Assembly: GCA_023261545.1 (NCBI GenBank)
Contig: JAHFOS010000025.1
Span: 1-35,393, forward strand
Source: a bacterium
GTDB lineage: Bacteria; Planctomycetota; JADGBV01
DNA: 35,393 nt
Reading direction: 5' to 3'
The notes below the pieces were generated by a model. It was not told the DNA's origin. It ran no database searches and worked only from the letters and a program-made list of their open reading frames with translations. The position numbers and the translations under genes were made by a program. Below are positions 9,791 through 18,500 of the stretch, piece after piece; the first letter of the stretch is position 1, and each line of letters opens with the position of its first letter.

Positions 9791-10447
9791 CTATTGGATG
9801 TTGGCCCAGCTATACTTGGTCGTGAAATCGCGATACATTTCGTAGAGGCGGTTGTCGCCGGCTGCGGCGCCAGGGTTGCGTTGGGAGAAAGCAGCTTCGA
9901 TGGCGGATATGTCAGCCAGTGCCTTTTCATCACCCCCGGCGCTACCGCGCATACGGTTCAGCCAGGCTTTCGCCGTGGCCGGGTCCTCCACAAGCCTGCC
10001 GAAAATCTTGTGGCGGCGATCCTCCTGCCTGGCGGCGATTGTGTCCAGGACCTTGCGTCCCTCGGGGCTTTGGGGATCCACCGCTTCCTTGGTACTGCGC
10101 GCTTCGAAACGTGCCAGACTGGTCAGCGGCACCGAAGTGCGATAGAATTTCTCCTCTTTGCCATCCACCTTGCGGGTCACGATGGGCAGTCCAGAGGAAG
10201 GGCCTTGGGTGGCCTCGGGATTTGAGACGGGGGCGGCCTGGGCCTTGCCCGGATCTGCCGGTTCCGCCTTGGGTGCCGGGGCAGCAGCGGCGTGCAGTTC
10301 CGGTGCCGACTTCTGGTCTGGTGCTGCGCGCTCCGATTCCTGCGAGGGCTTAAGTGCGGGCTCTCGGAAAAGAAAATAACCGGCAACCACCGCCAAGCCA
10401 ACACCTACCACTGCGGCCACCTGAATCGAATTCCTGGAGTTGCTCAT
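9791..10447 (-). CDS. Single-pass membrane protein of unknown function in the surface-protein operon
   Basis: The listed 233-aa ORF begins inside the upstream gene. The better start is the ATG at 10447 (MSNSRNSIQVAAVVG), preceded by AGGTGG and 16 bp after the upstream stop. This gives 218 aa. One transmembrane helix sits at the N-terminus (about residues 8-27, IQVAAVVGVGLAVVAGYFLF). A Pro/Ala/Lys-rich linker follows to about residue 80, then a charged, mainly helical domain (SLARFEARSTKEAVDP, RRHKIFGRLVEDPATAKAWL). No family was recognised. Unlike its operon partners it has no SGN motifs. A periplasmic accessory, for example helping export or anchor the large secreted neighbours, is a guess from context. 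Confidence 0.8.
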   Translation of the reverse strand: MSNSRNSIQVAAVVGVGLAVVAGYFLFREPALKPSQESERAAPDQKSAPELHAAAAPAPKAEPADPGKAQAAPVSNPEATQGPSSGLPIVTRKVDGKEEKFYRTSVPLTSLARFEARSTKEAVDPQSPEGRKVLDTIAARQEDRRHKIFGRLVEDPATAKAWLNRMRGSAGGDEKALADISAIEAAFSQRNPGAAAGDNRLYEMYRDFTTKYSWANIQ

Positions 10448-10463
10448 GGTAGGACCACCTGAC

Positions 10464-11999
10464 TCATGGGGCAAGGAAAACCCCCGCTCCATCAGCGGCG
10501 GCCTTGTTGTTTTCTATGGTGCAACTGAGAAAGCGCGGGCCGGCACCGACACTGAAGATTCCCCCGCCGTTGCCGGAGGCGGTGTTTCCGGTAATTCTGC
10601 AGCCCACCAGGACCGGTGCGGCGGCGGGCGAAACGTAGATGCCCGCGCCTTCGGCTGCATGATTGGCGGTGATCACGCAATCGCGCAGCGTGGGCGAGGC
10701 GTTGCCGTTGATGAGAATGCCGCCGCCGTTCCCGCCGCTGTTGGCGCCGCGAATGGTGAAGCCTTCCAGAACCGTCGCAGGCGATTCGCTGTTGCCGAAA
10801 ATCACTCCCCGGCGCCCGGGCTCGTCCTGGACGTCGATCACCGTCACTTCAGGTCCCGAAGCGGCCCTGAGCCACAACCGTTTCCCAGCGAAGCTCAGAT
10901 TCGTGTTCTTGTCGCCGGGATAGAACCCTGCCGCCACCAGGATCAGAGAGTCATCTCCAGCCGAATCCAGGGCGGCCTGGAGGGTTTTCTTGGGGCCTTG
11001 GGTGTTGCCGGAGGGGACCGATGAAAGCCCGTCAAAAGCATCGCTGCCAGCACCGTCGTCCACATATAGGGTCGTTGCCGGCACCTGGGGCTGGACAAAA
11101 ACCCGAACCTCGTCCGAATCCTGGGAGACGATGACCCCGTTGCACTGGGCCGTGAGTCTCAAGGTGTAGGTGCCCGCCGACGAAAATACAGCCTCGGTGA
11201 TGAGCTTCGAGGCGTTCTGGAAAACCACGTTGCCAGATCCGGAAATCTTCTCCCATGCCACCGTCAGCGCAGTCTCGGGCAAGCTGGCACGGCCACGAAG
11301 CTCCACCCCGTTCGGAAAGACCACCACGGCGTCGGCTCCGGCATCCGCCCGGACCTCAAAGCTGGGGCTCACCACAGTCACGAATACGGTTCCTGTTCCC
11401 GTGCCGCCGTGTCCATCGCTGGCCGTGTAGTCGAAGCGGTCCACGCCTCGGGTCCCCGTGGTGGGCGTATAGCGAACCAGGGCATTGCCACCCAGGATCT
11501 GGGCCGTGCCCGAGCCCGGGACCGTGAGACTCGTCACCATCAGGCTGTCCATTTCAGCATCGGTGTCATTGGTTAGAACGGCGATATCCACCGAGTTGCC
11601 CTGGGTCGTGACTACGAAATCCGTCGCCGGCACCGGTGGGTCGTTCACCGGAGTCACGGAAATCTGCACCAAACCATCGTCGGTGTTGCCCGAGACAGCA
11701 GCCTGGAAGGCAAAACTGTCATTCCCCGAAAAATTGAGCGTCGGGTAGTAAACCAGATTGGGCGGCGTGCCGACCAGGGAGCCGTGGCTTGGGGATGGGG
11801 CGATGAGCGTCAGGTATTTCGTGCCTTGAACATTTGAAGATGCCGTCAGCAAAATCTGCAGCGGAGTATCTTCGGGGGTGGTGAGCGACTGGTCGTTTGC
11901 CGTGATATCTGCCCGAAGCAACGAACCCCCACCCGCAGCCAGGAGCGACCCGACCATCATGAAAAATCGCAAGAAGGACGCTTTCAGCTGCACGGACAA
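10464..11999 (-). CDS. Secreted Ig/cadherin-like protein with C-terminal parallel beta-helix
   Basis: This 511-aa ORF starts at a TTG at 11999; a GTG six bases later is an alternative, and no ATG fits as well. The N-terminus (LKASFLRFFMMVGSLLAAGGGSLLRA) is a signal peptide. Two tandem-95/cadherin-like domains follow (EDTPLQILL, NFSGNDSFAF, GVDRFDYTASDGHGGTGTG). Next is a PKD/REJ-like domain (VAWEKISGSGN, AGTYTLRLTAQ), then a DUF1565-like and beta-helix segment (GPKKTLQAALDSAGDD, GGGILINGNASPTLRDCVI). The protein ends abruptly after a helix rung (DGAGVFLAP). SGN occurs five times. The beta-helix segment resembles the start of the giant downstream gene. It is 16 bp from the next gene and likely cotranscribed. 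Confidence 0.85.
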   Translation of the reverse strand: MSVQLKASFLRFFMMVGSLLAAGGGSLLRADITANDQSLTTPEDTPLQILLTASSNVQGTKYLTLIAPSPSHGSLVGTPPNLVYYPTLNFSGNDSFAFQAAVSGNTDDGLVQISVTPVNDPPVPATDFVVTTQGNSVDIAVLTNDTDAEMDSLMVTSLTVPGSGTAQILGGNALVRYTPTTGTRGVDRFDYTASDGHGGTGTGTVFVTVVSPSFEVRADAGADAVVVFPNGVELRGRASLPETALTVAWEKISGSGNVVFQNASKLITEAVFSSAGTYTLRLTAQCNGVIVSQDSDEVRVFVQPQVPATTLYVDDGAGSDAFDGLSSVPSGNTQGPKKTLQAALDSAGDDSLILVAAGFYPGDKNTNLSFAGKRLWLRAASGPEVTVIDVQDEPGRRGVIFGNSESPATVLEGFTIRGANSGGNGGGILINGNASPTLRDCVITANHAAEGAGIYVSPAAAPVLVGCRITGNTASGNGGGIFSVGAGPRFLSCTIENNKAAADGAGVFLAP

Positions 12000-12055
12000 C
12001 CCGGATCAGCCCCGCAACGCCGTGTAGGGGAATCCGCCAAGCGCGAACCCCGGGG

Positions 12056-12586
12056 TCAGTTCTTCTCCGGGACGGACAGCGTTCTGAAAATCTCGTCCTG
12101 GGATAGGCGGAATGTTCCCGCCAGGGTATCTTTTATCCCGGCTTCGAGAGCCTTGAATTCGACGGCCATGCCCTGTCTTTTGAACTCGCCGCCGTACCGG
12201 CATCCATAAGCATAACTTTCTACGTGGATGGCATCGGGCAGCTCGCTGGAAGACAACGCCTGCGCCTTTGATGTGTCCTTGCGCTGGGAGTCTGAAGCGG
12301 CCTTGACGACCTCCACGCTTTGATCGTCGCTGAGAAGGTGCGGGCGATTCTCCAGCGCGTCCTGAAGGCCGCGGAGAAGGGTTTCAGCATCGATATTCGT
12401 GCCCTTGATGGCCTAGCCAATTAGCACTCCGTGAGTGTAGCTCTTGCGGGCCGATGGCTCCTTCAGGTCCAGGTCTTCCGCACTCGTTTTCGCAAGACCC
12501 ATAAAAAGGCACGACAGCACCAGAACACTGACGACCCGCGAAATTTTCACCCCGCATTCCGTCAAAACCTTCGGACAATTGGCCAT
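12056..12586 (-). pseudogene. Secreted FKBP_N-domain protein interrupted by one in-frame TAG
   Basis: Reading from the ATG at 12586 (AGGAG 8 nt upstream) gives a signal peptide (KISRVVSVLVLSCLFMGLAKTSA) and then SYTHGVLIG, stop TAG at 12415-12413, AIKGTNIDAETLLRGLQDAL. The frame stays open to 12056. Both halves match the N-terminal (dimerisation) domain of FKBP-type peptidyl-prolyl isomerases, whose usual pattern is SYA.G...G...K..G...D...L..GL.DAL.G. A second copy follows (SYAYGCRYGGEFKRQGMAVE). CAG to TAG is a single transition, and Gln fits the position. No catalytic FKBP_C domain is present. The ORF track shows only the 3' part as an 86-aa ORF. Alternatives are amber readthrough or a sequencing error. 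It heads the surface-protein operon. Confidence 0.75.
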
Positions 12587-13133
12587 GATTCTGCTCCTTT
12601 TGTAAAGGCACGGCCACCGGAAAGTAAGGGGGACCCGGTGGCGTCAAATTAGTTTTGCGCTACCTCGCCGCTTATTTTTGCACTTGCGCCGACATATTTT
12701 TCATTTAAGAGCCAGTTGCACGAATCGCCAGTACCACAGCCCGTAGCGGTCTTGCTTGGGCAATAACCACTACATATTGTGGTTGGATGGCCAAAAATAC
12801 GATTCATGCAACAAACTCATATAATCAAAGTTGAGTTCACGTGTTGTATTTTATCCATTAAAATCCAGAAGTCAGAGGCGCCCCGCGCCGCCAATACCAC
12901 CAAAATCAGCCTCTAGACACACCGGCACCTCCCCGCACCTTCTCCGGCGGCATCCTATTCCACCTCCTGGCGGTTGCCTCGGCCTGACGTCGCACCTGGC
13001 GCTGGAAACAAAGGCGTAGAGCAGGTTTAAGGCTGCAGCCCCGCACCTCCAACCAGAAGCTGGCCAACCCTCCAAAAGCGCCTGTGAGAAGGGCCGATTG
13101 GGCGACTGTGCTCTCCCCGGAACACCGTTAGGC
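12587..13133. other. Intergenic stretch upstream of the surface-protein operon, probable island/chromosome transition
   Basis: No convincing coding frame was found. The listed ORFs here are short, low-complexity or antisense to the cysteine-cluster gene's tail. The segment holds the AACCAC palindrome and an AT-rich patch around 12,770-12,860. It separates the left operon from genes of island character, so the left end of the island may lie here, but no copy of the tRNA-Phe 3' end was seen. Confidence 0.4.
12765..12784. promoter_or_regulatory. Palindrome AACCAC-N8-GTGGTT, possible operator
   Basis: A perfect 6-bp inverted repeat with an AT-rich 8-bp centre (tacatatt) lies about 180 bp upstream of the FKBP-type gene. 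The spacing suits a dimeric regulator. No promoter boxes were assigned with confidence. Confidence 0.3.
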
Positions 13134-13526
13134 TTACTGCGCCGCTTCCGCTTCAACATCGCCCGCAATGGCGCCAAGGCCAGTTGCAGCGTCTTCCTGA
13201 CCGCCTTGCTCATGGTCCTGGTGCTGGTTGGGCTTGCCCCGAGGCCGGAAGTTCCACAGCGCGCAGGTCTTGATCTCGCAGTTGTAGACTTCGGACCATT
13301 GGCAATTGGAGCACTGGAAGCATTTCATGGCGATAGCACGGGGCCTGTTGAGTTTCGCAATCTTGACCCCATCTCTCAGCAGTACCTCAACGCGAACGTA
13401 TCCTCCTGACGCGTTCAAGCCGTCAGCCTTGGCAACTTTAGTCTTGGCTGCCCTGGCAGCTTTAGATTTAGCGGCCCACTCAGCGCGCTGCTCAGGGGTA
13501 GCGTTGGCAATACCAAAATTGGCCAT
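13134..13526 (-). CDS. Small phage/plasmid-type cysteine-cluster protein
   Basis: The best start is the ATG at 13526 (MANFGIANATPEQRAEWAAK), with GAGGG about 7 nt upstream; the ORF track adds 23 upstream residues. The 130-aa product has a Lys/Ala-rich N-terminus. Its central cluster, RAIAMKCFQCSNCQWSEVYN followed by CEIKTCALWNFRP, recalls small proteins common in phages and plasmids with the pattern RAIR.KC.DC....EVR.CP...C.L.PYR. Five cysteines suggest metal binding. The C-terminus (HQDHEQGGQEDAATG) looks disordered. Function is unknown. It supports phage or island ancestry for this side of the window. Confidence 0.6.
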   Translation of the reverse strand: MANFGIANATPEQRAEWAAKSKAARAAKTKVAKADGLNASGGYVRVEVLLRDGVKIAKLNRPRAIAMKCFQCSNCQWSEVYNCEIKTCALWNFRPRGKPNQHQDHEQGGQEDAATGLGAIAGDVEAEAAQ

Positions 13527-14200
13527 GGTTTTACCCTCACAAAGTAAGATTTGGACTGGATCCCCAGATACTCGCGAAATACAGCGGTATTTCAATAGTC
13601 AGTTGGCCTTGGACCCCTTCTACGACCCCTCATCATCCAAATCGGCTGGAGTGCTACAGGCTAGTGTAGTTTTTAGCTAGAAAACGATTCTAGCGGGTGG
13701 GATCGGAATCAAAAACAGCGTTCCGGCAAACTATTGAAAAAACACCCTGCCGGCAGGTAAATTTATAACAATAGTGAAATCGGCGTAGGATGCCCCAGGA
13801 TCGGAAACGTAAAACCTTCGGAGAACAGGATAGCCGAGCCGGCTTGTTTTCAAGGCACGGCGACTGGGCTAGGCGGAACCCGAAAATAACGCCACCTGCT
13901 GGCGACTTGGCGATAAGCATTTGCCGGGTCAAAAAGCAGAATTTTGATCGGCGCTGCCCGGGAAAAATTTCCGGGTCCGTGTCCGGGCCAGCTCCGGCAT
14001 TCCGGCTGGCGGGCATTTGGAACAATAGTGAAATCTGCGCCTCGGCACGAAAACCCCTTCCCCCCTCCCGTGGCGGCGCTTTCCCCCCAAACCCCCCTTC
14101 CTTGCAGTCAATCCCCACCCCCTAACCCCTACCACCTCACCTCCCTGAATGGAAGATCAAGTGTATTGGAATTACCTGCGTGGGTATCGCTGTTAATAGC
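13527..14200. other. Non-coding stretch with short repeats
   Basis: No convincing gene. The ORFs at 13690-14118 and on the opposite strand are compositionally odd. A 15-bp direct repeat, AACAATAGTGAAATC, occurs at 13767 and 14021 and is followed by related bases. Small hairpins such as cccgggaaaaatttccggg lie between. A C-rich tract (ccccaccccctaacccct) precedes the iteron-like array. Confidence 0.45.
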
Positions 14201-14615
14201 ATCTGCAGGAGATTGCTAGTAACAGCGATCCCTTAGCGACCGCAGGTAACTAGAGATCCCATTGCTTGCTGTAACAGCGATCCCTTAGCAAGCGCTGTAA
14301 CAGAGATCCCTTAGCGACCGCTAGTAACAGAGAATCTCCTAGTAACAGGGGATTCCCTACCAGTCGCTGTCTAACAACGATCCCTTAGCGATTGCTGTAA
14401 CAGGAATCCCCTAGCGAGTGCTAGTAACAGGGGATCCCCTAACGAGCGCTGTTAATAACGATCCCCTAGCGATTGCTAGTAACAGGGATCCCCTAGCGAC
14501 TGCTAATACCAGGGGATCCCCTAACGAGCGCTGTTACTAGCGATCCCAAGTATAATGGCATGGCCGCGTGCGCGCGGTTAATAAGTAAGATCGCATCGTG
14601 GGATCTGCAGGAGAT
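14201..14615. repeat. Iteron-like tandem array, about 12 degenerate ~27-bp units, flanked by a 13-bp direct repeat
   Basis: Units start near 14221, 14248, 14273, 14299, 14326, 14344, 14373, 14399, 14426, 14457, 14481 and 14511. The approximate consensus is AACAGNGATCCCYTAGCGANYGCTRGT. Many units contain a dyad (ACAGCG...CGCTGT), and several centre on GGGATCCC. The 13-mer ATCTGCAGGAGAT occurs at 14201 and again at 14603, bracketing the array. There are no unique spacers, so it is not CRISPR. Iterons of a replication origin, a partition or regulator-binding array, or a minisatellite are all possible. Confidence 0.8.
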
Positions 14616-15563
14616 CAAAAAATAAATTTAAAACTGGGACTTGAAAAGGAGAATTTCTTGCCTATCCTCTGCATGCGCTTAAAAACGCTACCACCGGCTC
14701 CATACCTGAATGAAGATTGAATTTTAGACTGGGGGAACTGCAGGCTGCCGTAGCGATCTTCATACAGTTTTCCAGAGAAGTGCAGCCAGATCTAGCACGC
14801 AGCAGGGTGAGATTGCCATGGGGCTGTGTTCGTCAAAAAAATGAAAAGAACACCACCGAAGTTAGCGTGAGCAGCAAGCTAAGGTCGAGAGCGGACTACG
14901 CGAGCTAGTGGCACTTCGGGAACGGTGCGGCCCGCCGATCAATCCAGCGGGCGTTGCGCTGTCCGCAGGCATGATGGCGAAGCTAGGGACTCCCGTGAGC
15001 GCCGGGGTGCTGGGAACAAAGATCGGGAAGCACCTTGAGTAAAGCAGGATCCCTGTCCCACTACACAGACTCCAAAAGCGTCCCCCCTTTGGGCTTGCAG
15101 ATCATCTGAAAGGGTGCGAACCCTGCGTGAAAATCCAAACCCACACTGGCCGGCTCAGTAACCGCATCAATCCAATTCGGATAGAAGTAAGACCATCTCA
15201 GCCGCCTATGGATTAAAAAGTTTCCTAAACAAAACCAGGGCAACTGCGATAGGGCCGAATCCTGTCAAACCCCGGCAGACGGTTTGGTTATGCACCGGCG
15301 GATTTCGCGATCAAACTTTGCGGATTGTGCATATTGCGGGAACCATTTAGACAAGATGCTATCTGCAGGTCGTTGCTGTGCAAGATCAAAAAAACATTAG
15401 GACTATTGTAAAAGTAAAATAGAAAATACCTATTTCCTATGCACAGGAATTTGTCGAACGGAAAACTGATTCCATTGTCTTCATCGTGAACTACAAAATT
15501 GCAAACCCTCTTGCCAAGGGGGATCTCCGAGATGACAGGTCGCAAGAAATTTAGGAGGTCGCG
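14616..15563. other. Long upstream region of the STAND gene with possible gene remnants
   Basis: No full gene. An open stretch at 14866-15042 (plus) reads as protein-like sequence (RELVALRERCGPPINPAGVA, MMAKLGTPVSAGVLGTKIGK), possibly the tail of a lost gene. A 36-codon ORF at 15290-15400 contains CAYCGNHLDKMLSAGRCC, a possible zinc-finger remnant. Neither has a clear ribosome-binding site. The rest is AT-rich leader, ending in the strong AGGAGGT of the next gene. Confidence 0.4.
15553..15559 (+). promoter_or_regulatory. Strong Shine-Dalgarno AGGAGGT of the STAND gene
   Basis: TTTAGGAGGTCGCG precedes the ATG at 15564, leaving a 4-nt gap after AGGAGGT. It fixes the start. Confidence 0.8.
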
Positions 15564-18500
15564 ATGCCTTCTTTGAACTGGGGCACGATCCAGGATGGCG
15601 GTACTTTTGAATCGCTGATGCACGCGATCCTCTACGCCGAGGATCGTGCAACGCTCCTGTTTGGCCGCCCCGGCAGGGATGCCGGTCAGGACGCACGTTC
15701 CTCCGACGGAACAATCGTTTATCAGGCAAAATATCGTCAGAAACTTGTGATGGATGGTGCAGTTGACCTTGCACTTGAGGAATTGAAAAGCATCAAGGAC
15801 TACCGCAAGCCCGATCACCCCAATCAAAGACATTGGATGAACGCACGACAATGGGTCTTGGTTGCCAATTTTTCCATTAACCCTGACGATGAGACTAAGT
15901 GGCAGAGCCGTGTTGTTCCTGCCTATCGGGAGGAGGGGTTGGAGGCCAAATACTGGCACATCGAAACATTAGAAGGCAAATTGTCGGCGCATCCCGAGAT
16001 TCTCGATGTTTTTTTTGGTGGTGAAAATCGCGTGCTGGTCGGTTTGAAAGAAGCTCATGATCTCCTGATTGCTGCGTGCGTTGGCCCCGAGTCTCTGGAC
16101 ATACCAATGGTTGGCCGTGATCATGAGTTACAGCAGATTAAAGATTTTGCGAACTCCGATGACAAGTGGGTTCTCCCTGTAGTTGGTCCGGGTGGGGTCG
16201 GTAAGTCGCGCCTCCTATATGAAAGCCTCATCACGTTGAGGCAAGACGGCTGGAGGGTGCTTTGGGGGCTTCCCGGGGAGATGTCAAAGTCCTCACAGTG
16301 GTCTCGGTCTCTGAACGGTTCTCAGAAAACTTTTGTGGCAATTGATGATCCAGATGACTCCAGCCTGTTGCGGAGAGTGATTGAGCAATTGTCAGCCATC
16401 GAACGAAAATGGCGCGTTATCATCGCCTGTCGAAATGAAAATGCGGGGGCATTTCTTCAATTCCGAAACAACCGCCTAGTCTCCGAAACGATGCCGCTGA
16501 TTCCTCTCGACGAGCCAGCATCCAAAAGTCTGATGAATATATGTTTGAAAGGAAAGGCAGAGGACCACTGGCTTCATTCAGTCTTTAAATTCACCGGCGG
16601 CAACCCGGGGTGGATGTGTCTTATTGCGGAACTGACTAATCGAAAAGCTCTGCCTGAACTGCCAAATAAAATAGATGATATCGCCAGCACCTATGTCGAA
16701 TCCTGTTTGACATCGTTAAATAAAAAGCACCAAGAACACGGACGGAAGCTCCTTCGCTGGTTGTCCCTCTGGGGCGTTCTCAAGGTAGGTATTGAAGATA
16801 CAAAGAATGTGGAATTCCTATTTTTAAAATCGCTAGGAATACCTGCCAATTTGTCCGTCGATCTATTGCGAGGTCTCGTGCAAAAGGGTCTTGTTCGTAA
16901 TTGGGGTGTGGGCAGACAGCTTTACGCTGTTGAGCCACTTGTCGTTCGACAGCATATCCTGGGCGATTGGTTATTTGTTGCAGGATCTGATGGGTATCAT
17001 GTCAGTGCGGCGGGGAAACGGCTGGTAGACCAGTTGACCCGGGGAAAAATTCCATCCGTGGACTCGGTTCTAAAAACGCTTTCGCACCTGGTGCTATCGC
17101 GGCTAAATGACGCTGAAACAGATTCTTTTCTGGGACCCATGTTCAAGGCAATGGAGGAAATTGCTAGAAATGGAACAGTACTGGTACAGTATCGTATCGC
17201 CGATCTTATTGAAAAATCCGGATCAGCCGTTCCCGAGAGTTCCTTGAATGTTCTTATGACCATTCGGGAAAACTACAATGATAGCATGGACGTCATTGTC
17301 CAGCCGTGGGGCAAGCAGACTTACACCCATGAATCGCTTGTGGCTAATTTTCCATGGATTCTTTACCAGATCGCCGAGCACATTTCAGATCAAGTTGTGG
17401 CGAGGCGATTCCTGGAGGAATTCCGATTCCTCTTGAAGCTTGAAAATGCCAAGAAGCTCCACGCCGAGGCTGGCAAGGGGGTACATCAACTGCTCAAACG
17501 GATATTGTGCGAATCCAAAAACTTGGAAGTCTTTACGCGATCTGCCTACGATATAGCGGTCGAGCAGCTTGCGGATCCGACAGCCTGGCCCTTCGTCGGG
17601 GCGTTAATCGAATCACTATTGGACCCGATTCGGAAGTCGACGAATTGGACCGACGACTGGACGATTACTTTTTCTAAAAGAGCAATTCATCCAGAACGGG
17701 ACGAGTGGAATCTAGCAGAAAAACTACGGGACAAGGTATTGGATTCTTTACGAGAAGATCGCCAACCCGATGTTCGCGCCGGGCTTTGGCACGTTCTCGC
17801 AAAGTCGCACCATGAGTTCCATCGTGTAGTTTTGCATGGCAACGTGACGGAGGAGGCCGATGCACCGTACCAGGCCGTCCTGGAGAAGGATCTCGAAACC
17901 TGCGCAGCCATTCTGCAGTCTCCCCCAATACCGTTAACTATTGAGGAGGCGACACTGGCTCGTGAGATGTGGTCCTGGTACTTGGAGTATGGCGAAGAGG
18001 ACTCTCTTAGAGATCTGGCGCGCAAATGCGAAAAACTCTATGATGGGATTTCAATATGGAGGCTGCATGGTTTTTATAGGTTTGAAGAGCCTGAAATCCT
18101 GCGAATAGCTGATACTTTAAAGTCGGCCAGGAACATCAATGTTTACGAGGAGTTTTTTTCAGAATCTGAGCGTTATCTAAAATCTGTAGGGGACGGAGCT
18201 GAATACGGAAGTTTGTCTGCTTTGGCCGATTCATTAGTTTTTTTGTTTAGGCCTGACGCACCCGTCAATCCATTGACGTCCTTTGTTTTAAAAGTTTTGG
18301 CTGATGGGAAAAGACCTGTCGGTAGCGCTTCAAGCTGGACTTTTTCTGTCAGGATTTGCGAGAGAGGCCTGGGGCGGATCAAGAAAGACTCCTCGGATGC
18401 ATTAAAAATTCTGAATTACCTTAGATTGATTTCAGACAAAACTCCTCAAAAATCCGATCTCCTTTATGGCCTCTACTCGAATGCACATCCAGCAATAGTC

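Noticed and set aside
12872-13213. 113-aa minus-strand ORF
   Set aside because: Overlaps the tail of the cysteine-cluster gene in another frame; no family or ribosome-binding site.
13690-14118. 142-aa minus-strand ORF
   Set aside because: Unnatural composition, short repeats within it and no start signal.
14201-14615. CRISPR array
   Set aside because: Units are contiguous ~27-bp degenerate repeats without unique spacers, and no cas genes are present.
15288-15959. 223-aa minus-strand ORF across the STAND gene start
   Set aside because: Overlaps the nuclease domain on the opposite strand and has no ribosome-binding site. The left half looks somewhat protein-like but is unsupported.
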